This document shows, in pieces, positions 1 to 10,702 of a stretch of 64,000 nt of DNA (within the stretch, counting starts at the first letter, position 1; each line of letters starts with the position of its first letter). The position numbers and the translations under genes are program-made. Source of the stretch: Thelonectria olida. Lineage: Eukaryota; Ascomycota; Sordariomycetes; Hypocreales; Nectriaceae. The notes under the pieces were generated by a model. That model was given only the letters and a program-made list of their open reading frames with translations, had not been told where the DNA came from and made no database searches. The DNA lies in the NCBI GenBank assembly GCA_020736575.1, contig JAGPYM010000001.1, forward strand, positions 930,001-994,000. Reading direction: 5' to 3'.

Positions 1-1170
1 ACTTATGCTACATACACATCCAAAATCACCCTCAAGGCCTTCACTGAAACTGAGACGGCGACGCTGTCCGGGGGGACGAATACCCTCTCCAGCACCTTGA
101 CTGGAGTCTTCACCTCGGAAACCATGACCACAGCCAGCAACGTGACAGATAGCACACAAACAAGCACCACCGCAAAGCCCACAAATACTCAGCCTTGCAA
201 TAACTACGTTGAGTTGTGCACCCGTAAGTACAGCAACGTCACTGTCGTGGGATGTCACAACTCGCCCTTTGTGCGACCAGGCAACTCGGGATCCAACCAG
301 GAGCTCGATGTCACCACGCAGCTCAACGATGGTGTCCGTTTTCTCCAGGCCCAGATCCAATGGCCCTCCAACTCATCCGTGCCTCACTTTTGTCACACGT
401 CGTGCGATCTCCTTGATGCTGGTCCCATCACCGAGTGGCTCACCACGGTGAGGAAGTGGGTGGACAACCACCCATACGACGTCGTCACTATCCTGCTGGG
501 CAACGGCAACTATTCCAAGCCCAACTACTACGCCCCGTACATTGAGCAAACGGGTATTGTAAAATATGCCTACTCACCACCCTACTTGCCCATGGAATAT
601 GACGACTGGCCGACCCTGGAACAGCTCATCGTCCGCGGCAAGCGCGTCATCATGTTCCTAGACTACGAGGCCAACCAGACGGCTTACCCCTGGCTCCTCG
701 ACGAGTTCTCACAGGTATGGGAGACGCCCTTTGACCCCGTGGACCGAACTTTCCCCTGCACCGCACAGCGCCCGCCCAACCTGAGCAAGAAGTCGGGTGC
801 CAACCGCCTGTACCTCATGAATCACAACCTCAACGCTGAGTTCAACGTCTTCGGTACCGAGCTCCTGGTCCCTGCTGTGTCCCTGCTTAACGAGACCAAC
901 AACTACACGGGGTATGGCAGCCTGGGTCTCGCGGCCAACAACTGCCGTTCGGAATGGGGCCACCCGCCGAATTTCCTCAACGTGGACTACTACAACTATG
1001 GCGGGTTTCCCGGGTCCGTCTTCGAGGCGGCGGCGCGGCTGAACAACGTCACGTACAAGCGCGGGACGTGTTGCGGTACGACGAGCGCGGCTGCTCGGTT
1101 CGTGTCTGGGGAGTCTGTGTCGATGGTTGCGCTGATGGCGTCTCTGCTGTCCGCGTATCTAATGCTGTAA
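1..1170 (+). CDS. PLC-like phosphodiesterase, GPI-anchored, 5' partial
   Basis: The reading frame is open from base 1 to the stop at 1168-1170, so the gene begins upstream of the window; 389 residues are visible. The first ~65 are Ser/Thr-rich, then comes a PI-PLC X-like (PLC-like phosphodiesterase, TIM-barrel) domain. Two catalytic-type histidines are present, in VGCHNS (visible residue ~86) and HFCHTSC (~132), plus the LNDGVRFLQAQ strand motif. Several N-X-S/T sites suggest a secreted glycoprotein. The tail after SGESVS is a hydrophobic stretch ending LLSAYLML, which looks like a GPI-attachment signal. The exact substrate is unknown: this fungal family is assigned by fold and need not cleave phosphoinositides. 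A shorter paralogue lies at 60439-61413. Family call is firm; anchor is inferred. Confidence 0.9.
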   Translation, partial: TYATYTSKITLKAFTETETATLSGGTNTLSSTLTGVFTSETMTTASNVTDSTQTSTTAKPTNTQPCNNYVELCTRKYSNVTVVGCHNSPFVRPGNSGSNQELDVTTQLNDGVRFLQAQIQWPSNSSVPHFCHTSCDLLDAGPITEWLTTVRKWVDNHPYDVVTILLGNGNYSKPNYYAPYIEQTGIVKYAYSPPYLPMEYDDWPTLEQLIVRGKRVIMFLDYEANQTAYPWLLDEFSQVWETPFDPVDRTFPCTAQRPPNLSKKSGANRLYLMNHNLNAEFNVFGTELLVPAVSLLNETNNYTGYGSLGLAANNCRSEWGHPPNFLNVDYYNYGGFPGSVFEAAARLNNVTYKRGTCCGTTSAAARFVSGESVSMVALMASLLSAYLML

Positions 1171-2060
1171 TGCGGCAGTTAAGGTAGAGCTTTGTGCTTT
1201 TCAGGTTGCGCAGAAGTTTGGGTGATTATGCAGTGGGAGCGATGTGTTTTCTTGGTCTTTAGATGCCGAAGGAAAGTTGGCAATGCATAGAATGCAGCAT
1301 TAAAGGGCACAGCCTGGAACTGCCCCTCATGGAACATGGAGTTGATGGGTTGGGTTATGGCATATATGATATGTACTGGTAATTTATGAGGACACGAATG
1401 TCGTCGATAGACCTTTGTTTCGTTTTGCATATTCGTAACATCTAGTGTGGACGTAGATTCCTTGACCTATCCCTCCCTTAGTGCCCTACGGTTAGGTATG
1501 GTTTGGTGCAATGCGTCCAGCATGGAAGCTGATCAAGCTAGGCCCTTTTATTTCTTGCATATCCAGCTATGGGGAATGAGGCTCTCATATGAGCTGGTTT
1601 ATGTTGGTTCTGGTGTACTTGACTATTCGTTGGATTTACACGTTGGATAGGTATTCGTACATACGGAGTCGACGCAGCTATCCGAAGTTGGTGCCGGCAA
1701 ATAGTCTCGAACACACCCAAGCTTACGCAGCAACCGAATGTCTCGCCGACTCAGACTATTTGATTATCCCCGCAAGTGATGATTGATATCGCTTCAACCT
1801 TTATGCTCCTCGTAATCAGCTTCAAAGTTATGGTGGCGGTAGTCGTATAGGGTATTTCGCATCAGCTGGGCAGCTCGGCCTCGGACCAAAGCTGAAAGAA
1901 CCATCAGGATGAGGTTCACAAGATTTAAATGGTCAGCCGGTTCAAAGTGCAGTGGAAAATGTCACTCTGGCACACCAACTATCAATTTCTGCATGAGTGG
2001 TGTTGCATCAGTCACGGATTTTGCCGCTGGAACGGTTTTGTTGGGCTGCATCGGGCAGAG

Positions 2061-2064
<4 letters not shown>

Positions 2065-2093
<29 letters not shown>
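2065..2093. repeat. T29 mononucleotide tract
   Basis: An uninterrupted run of 29 T on the + strand. It could be a slippage-prone microsatellite or, read on the minus strand, the A-tail of an old retro-insertion; I see no coding retroelement remnant next to it. Confidence 0.95.
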
Positions 2094-2594
2094 GGATGTG
2101 CCACATCCAAACTTTCGGGTTCTCACGGTCGTATACGTGTGTATTTCGATGTCTTTTTACCAGTCGAACGTTCCAGCCTCCTCGGGAAAAAAGTACTGAG
2201 GGAGTGAGCGCTGTTGAGCGAGGAATCATTCTGTTCGATCTTGCTGCTATATTTAGGTACGGTATGGAGACCCCAAAAGAATTCCTCCGGGTCATCGTGT
2301 TGAGTGGCCAGCACCACGGCAGCACACCCTCACACGACCAGGGGCAGAGAGCGGTCGAGGGGCTGACCCCGGAACTTAGCCAAGCCTAATTCGTTCAGCT
2401 GTGCGAAATCGCATTCTGATTGGCCGCGTTGGATGGAGGTCGTCTCAGAATCGGGATAGGGCTGGCTCCGGCCTGACTTCGTTCCGCGCGCATTGGATGG
2501 GTTAGTTTGCGTGGCTTGCTGTCTCTCCCTTCACTGTTCGCGCATCTGAAGATTCTCACCGCTGGTACGCAATTGAATCATCAGTCGTTCGATT

Positions 2595-2647
2595 CGGCGA
2601 CGCGCTGTGTTGTGCTGGGTGGCTGCAAATAGCACAGCGCGTCGCCG
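2595..2647. repeat. Perfect 15-bp inverted repeat with 23-nt spacer
   Basis: CGGCGACGCGCTGTG at 2595-2609 is exactly complementary to the sequence at 2633-2647. The GC-rich arms would form a strong hairpin with a 23-nt loop, or a dyad binding site. It lies about 1.3 kb upstream of the DUF3433 start codon; function unknown. Confidence 0.9.
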
Positions 2648-3954
2648 TTTGTCTTCTGGGTGTCGCTGGATATCGCTCATGTTACCCAACAGGGACATAC
2701 CGCACCTTTAACCCATCAGCCCTACCGGAGTAGTACGTCTCCAAGAGGTCTTCCAGAGCCAGCCATTGAGTGAAAGGCCAAAGATGCGCCCCCTTTTTCC
2801 CACTTGGGGCGAGGCAGATTGTGAACCCTCCCGCCTCTAAAACGAATCCCAACATGTTTCCTGCATGCTGAGTCTTCTTTCTTTAATCTGTTTGGGAGGC
2901 CGCTCGCATGCATATGGGTTCAGTGGGTGAGACTGCAGGCACTGTCAGGTACGGAGTACAGGACCCGACCCTCTCGCTTGAGTTGTTTCCCCATGCGGCG
3001 CCAGAGAAGCATTTTCATGGGTTGTCTCGCAATAGAAATGCCTAGACCATATTAGCAGCGTTTCACAGGCGAGCTTTAGTGTGGGATGTAACGCGTAGCC
3101 CAGACTTGCCAGCCTTACAACGCACCGTTAACACCACGGAGCACTGTATTCACGGCGTCGCGGACAGCTGTGCTGGAAAGCGAGAGTCAGGTTCAGGCAC
3201 AGGGCCAAGCGCACGCTATTGGGTAGCCACCTCAGCTTCATGCATCCCTTCTTCGAGGGCGGCAGAGACACAAACTGACTTGCCACAGGGCCTGGGCTTA
3301 CTTGGCAGGCTGGGCAATGAAGGACTGAAGGTCCGGCAGTTGGTGGAGAGAGGTGCAGATAATGAGGTTCTTTGCAGATATCGGCGGTCCCAAGCATCTG
3401 GTCACAGTCTGGTGTGCAGGCAGGCGGGTGGGCGGGAAGCCTAATCCGATTGCTCATCAGGTGAAGCAAGAAGAGGTTAGAGTGAAAAGAGTGAAGATGC
3501 AGCTCCGGGGCTAAAGTGTAAGCATTCATGGATCATGGCTGATTTTGAATGGGGAATCCACACCCAGGCAGGACCCTCCAAGGCACCCACCCCCCGGGTC
3601 TCCGTCTCCGTCTCCATCTCCCCATCAACGCCAACCTCCACCCAAAACCTCGCCCTTCTTCTTCAGCTTTCGTCCTCCATTCTCCTTGTGTCATTCGTTC
3701 TGTCTACTTGTGCAGCTTCCTGCTGTCTTGTGCCGCACTTTTGGCATCTTTGCGACCATCAACACCTTCAATTCAAATCCCGTTCGCTTGTGATCTCCCT
3801 TGGCGCATAGACCCGGCACACACCCCGCCGTTCACGATTACCGACCTCGCTTGACATTGCGTTTGGAGAACCACGCCGTCCACGCCGCAGCCTCAAATTC
3901 GGAAGAGAGCCTGATACGTGTTTTCCCTTTTAGCTATGGTTAAGAGCTCACGAA

Positions 3955-6552
3955 ATGGCCTATCGTGATCAATCAGGCGGACAGCCTTACGACTCATATG
4001 GGAACTATTACCCAACAAACACGGCGCCAAATGCACGACAACACGTACCGCAGCAGCCTCTGAACCATCGCGTTTCAGCCTTGACTGTATCCGACTATGC
4101 AGATGGCCAGCCCACCCCGTACGATCCTTTGGGTAGCCAGAACGCACTCCGCGGCCGCGAATCGATGGTTTCTCTCGACTCTCACGCCGGTTTTGGTAGC
4201 CCAGATCCTGACCACGATCTTCCTTCGGGGGGCTCGTGGTCTGGCTCGTTTGGATACTCCAATGGCGCTGGTGGCACATATGCGCCTGTCTCAGGCTCAG
4301 GAGGCCTAGGCACCAGACGCCCTTCTCGACACATGGCCAGTTACTCTTCCATGAGGCAACCCGAGACCATTGATGAAGAGGAATATGACCTCTCACTTCT
4401 TCAGAATGCCATGCCAATGGGGAAAGGGAAGGAATACACGCCTATTATCGAGGAGGAGGAGGATGATGACGACTTTGTTCCCGGATTCGATGTCTCTTCA
4501 GCCCTGGGCCCAACAACTGCTCAGGATGACGCATTCATGAAGAAATTAGAGGAGCAGGAAGCCAGCGGTAGATTAACTGGCGGTCTTGGTGTTGGATTTC
4601 ACCCTGATGCGACAGTACGGGATGCCGATCTCCTCTCAACTCCTGGTCACTCCCAGAAAATGTCAAGATCCTTTACCCGAAAAGCCACCAAGAAACTCCT
4701 GGGACAGCGCGACACGATTCGTCACATGGGACAGGACGAGGCAAACCGACGAGGTGAGGTTATTGAAGTCATCTTGGAGGAGTCCGCTGGCGCAGATCTG
4801 AGCAGCATGGAAGGTCCTAGCACCATCCAGGTCGACGAGGCGCGACGTTCGACCTTCCTTGCCAAGGAGAAAACAACAGAAATCTTCTATCCGCAGCCCA
4901 ACTGGAAGCCCCTGTCGATGCGATGGCCTTATTTGACGTTGCTGGCCCTGCTGTCTATAGCACTGGCAGTTATTCAGGAGCTGCTTTTTCGGAAATTCAA
5001 GCACGACCCTGTAGTCAAATTCAAGTCTCCCGACGACATCGCCCCAGGCCTTTATTTCACCGTCAAGTTTTTGCCCACTTTGTGCGCTGTCACATTCGGC
5101 GTCTTCTGGCAGTTTACCGATTTCGAGATTCGTCGACTGGAAGCCTACTATCAGTTATCGAAGCCTGAGGGCGCTCTGGCGTCCAAATCGATCAATGCCG
5201 ACTATGTCACCAGTATCAGTTTTTTCAGACCGTTTCACGCAATCAAGGCAGGCCACTATGCCGTAGCCCTCTCATCGGTTGCTTCGACACTGGCCGTTTC
5301 TCTGGTTCCCACGTTTGCGGCCGCATCTGTCGTGCTGAAACCCAGCCGCGCTGAAAGAGTGCATAACCCAGATGGCTATAAGGAAATTTACATTGCTCCG
5401 ACTTGGTCTCGGCTTTTGACAGGGACACTGTGCGTCTGCGCTGTGCTCGGCCTCTCCCTCTTTTGGGTCCTACAAAGACGACGGTCTGGCCTCCAAGGTG
5501 ATGTGCGAGGCATTGCCGGCCTAGCATCTATGGCTGTTGTCGCCCATATCTTAATGGACTTTAAAGATATGGATACCGCCAAACACAAGGACATTCACCA
5601 CAAGCTGAAACGTCGCCGTTACATGCTTCGTAATAATTCTCTTGCACCTTACGATGGAAAGACGGGTTCGTTGCAGGATCGCGAGTCGGACGGCAGCACT
5701 CATCTTTCCGAAAACCCGCAACCTCTGATGCTCCGAGCGGCGGGCTGTGTACCCTTCATCATTGGGCTTGTTTGCTTTTTGGGGTTCATTCCGGCCTTTC
5801 TTTTCACGCGTGCGAGCGAAGTAACGGACCATGCGCCATGGGTTGTGACATCCTTTGCGGTTATTCTGAAGATGAGCTGGGGTGCGATGGAAACGGCAGT
5901 ACGAGTGATGGAGCCATATTACATCCTCTCGAAGCGACATGCGCCGTCCAAGACACTTACTCTCGATTACACTGCTCTGCCCTTCGCATACATGCCCATC
6001 CGGGCTCTTTTGAACGGCCACTTTCTCGTTTTTCTGGTTGGGTTTGGGACTATGATGGCAGAGTTCTTGACCATCATGGTAACTAGCCTGGCAACCGTCG
6101 AGGGTCAGGACTTTATTGTCGGACTCGGCTTTGGCAGCAAAAAGGCCGAGAAGGACGCGAGTCGAATGGACTCTGGGCAGGAGACAGTGGTGTCATTTTA
6201 CGTCTCGCTTTGCCTCACCTCGTTTGTGCTGATATACATGACCATCGTGGCTTCGGTCGTCTTCTTCCGCAGGCGTCACCCTTTCTTGCCCCGACAGCCC
6301 AATACCATCTCGTCGATTTTGGCCTTTATCCATCAGAGCAAGATGCTATACAACTTTGTCGGCACGGCAAAGCTGACCAACTCGGAGATGGTCAAGAGGC
6401 TGGATGATGGCAAGACATATGGTCTGGGTTGGTTCAAGGGTCGTGATGGACAGACGCATTGTGGTGTGGATCAGGAAGAGCTTATCAGCTCCTACAAACA
6501 CGGCGCTGCCGTACACACTGATCCTTGGACGACCCAGTGGGATACGCTTTGA
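3955..6552 (+). CDS. DUF3433 domain multipass membrane protein
   Basis: Single exon, 865 residues, ATG chosen after a long CT-rich leader. Residues 1-310 are hydrophilic and disordered, with an acidic stretch (about 165-174) and a basic patch (236-256). Two related DUF3433-type halves follow: about 318-460 (hydrophobic segments ~325-344, 366-387, 432-460, with the LEAYYQLS...GA motif at 395-407) and about 625-715 (segments ~628-648 and 683-710, with MEPYYILSK at 652-660). Further hydrophobic segments lie near 487-506, 597-617 and 746-771, giving about eight. The family is fungal and poorly characterised, so the role is unknown; a plasma or secretory membrane location is inferred. The C-terminus is soluble. 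Confidence 0.92.
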   Translation: MAYRDQSGGQPYDSYGNYYPTNTAPNARQHVPQQPLNHRVSALTVSDYADGQPTPYDPLGSQNALRGRESMVSLDSHAGFGSPDPDHDLPSGGSWSGSFGYSNGAGGTYAPVSGSGGLGTRRPSRHMASYSSMRQPETIDEEEYDLSLLQNAMPMGKGKEYTPIIEEEEDDDDFVPGFDVSSALGPTTAQDDAFMKKLEEQEASGRLTGGLGVGFHPDATVRDADLLSTPGHSQKMSRSFTRKATKKLLGQRDTIRHMGQDEANRRGEVIEVILEESAGADLSSMEGPSTIQVDEARRSTFLAKEKTTEIFYPQPNWKPLSMRWPYLTLLALLSIALAVIQELLFRKFKHDPVVKFKSPDDIAPGLYFTVKFLPTLCAVTFGVFWQFTDFEIRRLEAYYQLSKPEGALASKSINADYVTSISFFRPFHAIKAGHYAVALSSVASTLAVSLVPTFAAASVVLKPSRAERVHNPDGYKEIYIAPTWSRLLTGTLCVCAVLGLSLFWVLQRRRSGLQGDVRGIAGLASMAVVAHILMDFKDMDTAKHKDIHHKLKRRRYMLRNNSLAPYDGKTGSLQDRESDGSTHLSENPQPLMLRAAGCVPFIIGLVCFLGFIPAFLFTRASEVTDHAPWVVTSFAVILKMSWGAMETAVRVMEPYYILSKRHAPSKTLTLDYTALPFAYMPIRALLNGHFLVFLVGFGTMMAEFLTIMVTSLATVEGQDFIVGLGFGSKKAEKDASRMDSGQETVVSFYVSLCLTSFVLIYMTIVASVVFFRRRHPFLPRQPNTISSILAFIHQSKMLYNFVGTAKLTNSEMVKRLDDGKTYGLGWFKGRDGQTHCGVDQEELISSYKHGAAVHTDPWTTQWDTL

Positions 6553-9500
6553 AAGTTCGTCTTGTGTGTTTTCTCGGAAGTTGGCGTATTGCTGGTGGGG
6601 GGGAGGGGGGGAAGGGTATTATGAATCACCATGGTTGGGTCTCGATACTCGATGGAGGTTACATTTGAAGGCGCATGTGCTAGTTTTGGGCTAAGGCTTG
6701 GGTATTGAATGCTGGGATCTCTGGGTATGGTTGCATTTAGACGACTTCATTTATGATTCATGGACTGGGAAATGTATTACAGATAGCCAGACGTTTGGGA
6801 ATTACTACCAACTATTTGAGATGCAGGTCGGGCCTTCTCTTCCGTACATACTTACTTGACAAAGAGTTCGAGCGTGAAACCACTTGGAAGCATTACGACA
6901 TTCATCGTCACTTCAGAAAGCTTAGCCTTCCCCGCTGTAGATATTGTGAAACGCATCCGAAATCCGGCGATATTTTTAACACAGGCACGACTTTACAAGC
7001 ACCATAGTGCGGGATCCAATGGGGGGAGGGGACTAGCATGACGAAAAAAGTTGAAACGCGTCCGAATGGAGAACTGGAATAGGCGGATCATGCTGGGGCC
7101 GAGATTCAAGGGGAACGCAGTTAAGGCATGGCGATGGTCTTTCTCGTCTTTACGAGGGTGTTTACCTAGTACAGCAGCAGAGGAATAGGCCATCGATTTT
7201 TGTTTTTCTGTTTGGGGTCGATCATGCTACGCAACAGGGGAACACGAGTAGGATTGAATGGCGATATGTGGGATGAACGGAGAGGTGGATTCAAGATTGC
7301 GCGTACGGTGAGACGGATCGTGGGATGTTCTGTTGGATGATGGTGGTTGATGTGTCTGCTGTGACGTTTTTGGTGGAGAGATCAACTAACCAGCGGCGGC
7401 AGTGGACACAGAGCTTTTTGGTACATCGGCACGAGAACGACTTCTCGAGGGAGCCATCGAACAATGGAAGGGAGAGTCCAAACCCCTGAAGCCAAATTTC
7501 TTTCTCCCGGCATTCCATCCTTTGTGGTTCCACACCCGAGAGGGAAGGTACAGTATCAGGATAAAGGGAGGGCTCCAGTTCTCCACGGGAATGAATGCCA
7601 TGCGCTGGCTGCCCCTTGCAGTGAAGAAGGGTGAGTGGATAAGAATGTCGGTTTGTGTGGTGGGGACCGTCATGTTCGGGAATGGAGAAGAGGGGGAGAG
7701 CGCTTACAGATGCAGCAAACTATTGGAAAGCAGGAGGAGTTTTCGGCCGCCCTGGACTTGTCAGCTCAGTTGCAGTGAAGAAGCAATTGCTGCTCGTCGA
7801 CGTGTATCCGGTGATATGGTCTGACGATATGAGGAAGTCTTGAGTTGGTGATGCTATATATTCTTCGCAATATCAGGCCGTCACACGTCCGACCTGGCGA
7901 TTGGCAATGGGAACAACAAAGTGCTGACGGGCAGCGGCCAATCAATAGTTGTTAGCCGCCTCTGTGTGAGGAACGGCAACGACCTCACTGAAAGCCTCGT
8001 GCTGCACGAGCCTACTCCCTCATCTGTTCGGCGCCTTGCCTGTTCTGCGGATGCATGGATGGTCCCTGAATGCCGCAATCAATTTTGATCCGTCCTGAGT
8101 GGTATTGAATATTGAAACTAGGATAGTGTGTTCAATGCCGGAACTTTGGCCAGTTGTCGGTGATGGTTGATCAATTGATGGCCATAATATTCGAGTGCCT
8201 CGAGAGTTTAGGCGGTTGATGTACGGATAGGCACGAACACTAGCAAGAATAATGGAGAGGTTGTATCTGTATGTAGACAAACAACTAATTTGTCAGCGAC
8301 TCTCTTCGCTTTCGCTTTCTGTTCCTGCGTTGGCGGGTTTACGACGACGTGCAACGAAGCGGACATGCCGATGGGCGACGGCGGCGAGTAACAGCAACAT
8401 GCTGGCGGCGACTTGCGGGACGTACGCAGTATGCCGTAGTGATGCCGTTTGCCGCCGCGCGCATCATACAGCATACGAAAGCGATACGAAAAGAAAAGCC
8501 GATGATGATGCATCGTCGTCGTCAATAAGACGTCCGTAAGCGATCGAGGCCTTTTGACATTGGGGTCCGTCAGCCCCATCTAAGCTGCTAACCTTTAGCT
8601 TGGCCGTTCTCCCTCTTCCTTCAATCATTTGCAGCAAGCATCGGGACGGGCTGGGCGGGCTCGTGCAAAGGCCGGAGCAGCTGGGAGCAAGGGTAGCGTG
8701 ACGTCTTGGGGGCCTGGCAGTACGACCAAGGGAGGAGGCTGTGCAAGCCCTCCAGGTCTCTTGCTTGGCCAGGGTGCATGCGAAAAGCGGGCGAGGGGCC
8801 CGGGGTCCGTTGGCCATCGTGGATTGCTTGGGTCTCCCGTAAATTAAAAACTTTTGGCGCGTGGTGACGAGGAAGCGGACGAAGAGCAAGAAAGACGTAC
8901 GTATGTGAGCGAGGCTTTGACTTGGCAGCGGCAAGCCGTCGAAATGCTGCGACGCATTCAGTGAAACGAAAGGCGTCTTGTTTGAGGATGTGAACAGTAC
9001 CATCGCTCAACCTGAGCCAAGAGAGGCTTGGATGCGGTGGGCGAGATGAGTCAACCCGGCTTGGTCTTCCTTGGTCTTGGTCAGGTTTTGCTTTGTTACT
9101 CTTCCGTGACGTGTGAGTGTGTGAGTATGTGTCTCAGCATCTGAGGTGGTTGCTGGTGGAGGGGAAAATCAAGGAAGGCCAAACCGGTAACGTCGCACAA
9201 CCACCCTTTGCCATACCAAGACACAAAACATGAAATTCTAGGTCGTCGTTGACTTCAATCTTGTGGTAGGCTTGTTACTTCCAGACGGGGCTCGAGTCAG
9301 CGTGGATCACCTCTATTTTGTCTCGCTGACAACCGGCTCGCTTGTTCGCCGACCATTCCGTATCAAAATCGTATGGCTAGACAGTCCCGTCTCGTATCGT
9401 CTCTGCTGGTTGGAACCGGAGGGAGGCTTGCTCTAAGCTTCAGCCGCTCAGCATTAAGCCGCCCGACGAGCAGAGGGAAAACCCGTGGCTGGAAGACACA

Positions 9501-10702
9501 CGTTACATGCACACCGTATGGAGATTCGTAAATACTTGCCGTCACAAGATCTGGGCTTCGTACGCGCGCACTTCCTCCCTCACATGGCAACCACGCTTGC
9601 CCAGGTGCTTTCCGTCCAACCCATCCTGCCCAGCCAAGCGCGGATCCAGAGGAAGGCCAGAGTTTGACAGGTATCCATCACGTATTTTTGTTAGCGCGGA
9701 TACGAGATCGCAATCCATGTCCCACCTGCAGATGTGGACTTGGACTTTTCCATGGGCCTGGTTTGTGCCTGAGCTTGAGGTATCTGCACTGCCCACGGAT
9801 CTTTGCACTACCACTTTTGGCCCTTGCGTCGGAAAGACGAGCTACCTGAAGCTACTTATCTACACGCGTGTTGCGTAATTTGCGCCGCCGTGGCCCATTC
9901 CGTTCAGAAGCTCGCCCGCCCAAGAACCTGCCACCCACCCACCCACCACCACCACTAACCCCCCTAAGATTCCCCTTGCTCGCTGCAGTTCCACCGCTTG
10001 CTTTCTTTGTCCTCTGAACAAGGAGAGCCAGAAGTACCGCAGAGTACACAGACTGCGAGCCGATGACTACGGGGTACTTTGGTTTCCCCCTCTAAATCAT
10101 TGTACCTGGCAGGTTCCCTGGCCCCTTCCTTCCGCCACTCCCTTTCGGACCATCCTCCTTCCTCTCGACCTGCATCTGCTGCTCATTCTTTCCTTCCTCA
10201 TATCTCGCGCCTGACCTCACCCCCACAGAGTCCTCAGCCATTTCGCCCGCGACCGCCGTCAACAAACCCATCGACGACGACGCCGAAGCCACGCCTCGTC
10301 GCGGAGAGGATCTTGTCCTCGACCATTCGCTAACCTGTGTCTTCTTTTGCTTCGTTTTCTTGGATTCATTTTCCCTTGTAGTCGTTCTAACGGATTTCCC
10401 TCGTTAATCCACCCGCCTTGGCATAGTCGTCCACGTCACGACTCCTGAAGCCCAAGTCCATTGCCGACACACGACCTCTGTTCACGACGCCAGCCTTGAC
10501 CGCAATCTCGACAACCGACTCGAAGTGCGTTATTTGAAAGGAAGGGGTAAGCAGGAATTATTGCTTGGAATCTGGACCAGCCCATTCCCGATCACACCGT
10601 CACAACGACCCAATAACGACCTCAAAAACTACTCCTTTCACTTGGAAACACCACTTCTCGTATCACAACAACACCTTAGGATCAAAGAGCCCATCCCTCA
10701 CG
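6553..10702. other. Long intergenic region before the FLC/TRP-like gene
   Basis: 4.1 kb without a gene I can support. It starts with the 3' flank of the DUF3433 gene, including a G-rich block at 6597-6616. The last ~600 bases (about 10080-10700) are C/T- and C/A-rich and look like promoter plus 5' leader of the next gene. Open frames near 7402-7824 (+) and 8464-9003 (-) show no recognisable domain, signal peptide or start context and are probably chance. Confidence 0.5.

Larger units (their letters stand above)
1171..3954. other. Intergenic region upstream of the DUF3433 gene
   Basis: No convincing gene in 2.8 kb. It holds a run of 29 T (2065-2093), a perfect 15-bp inverted repeat (2595-2609 with 2633-2647) and, from about 3580 to 3850, a C/T-rich leader typical of fungal 5' UTRs that precedes the ATG at 3955. 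Short open frames here lack recognisable protein features. Confidence 0.6.

Noticed and set aside
3893..4417. 174-codon minus-strand frame opposite the start of the DUF3433 gene
   Set aside because: It has no recognisable domain and is explained as an antisense shadow of coding sequence.
8464..9003. 179-codon minus-strand frame in the FLC upstream region
   Set aside because: No signal peptide, motif or conserved segment; mixed low-complexity residues and no gene-like leader.
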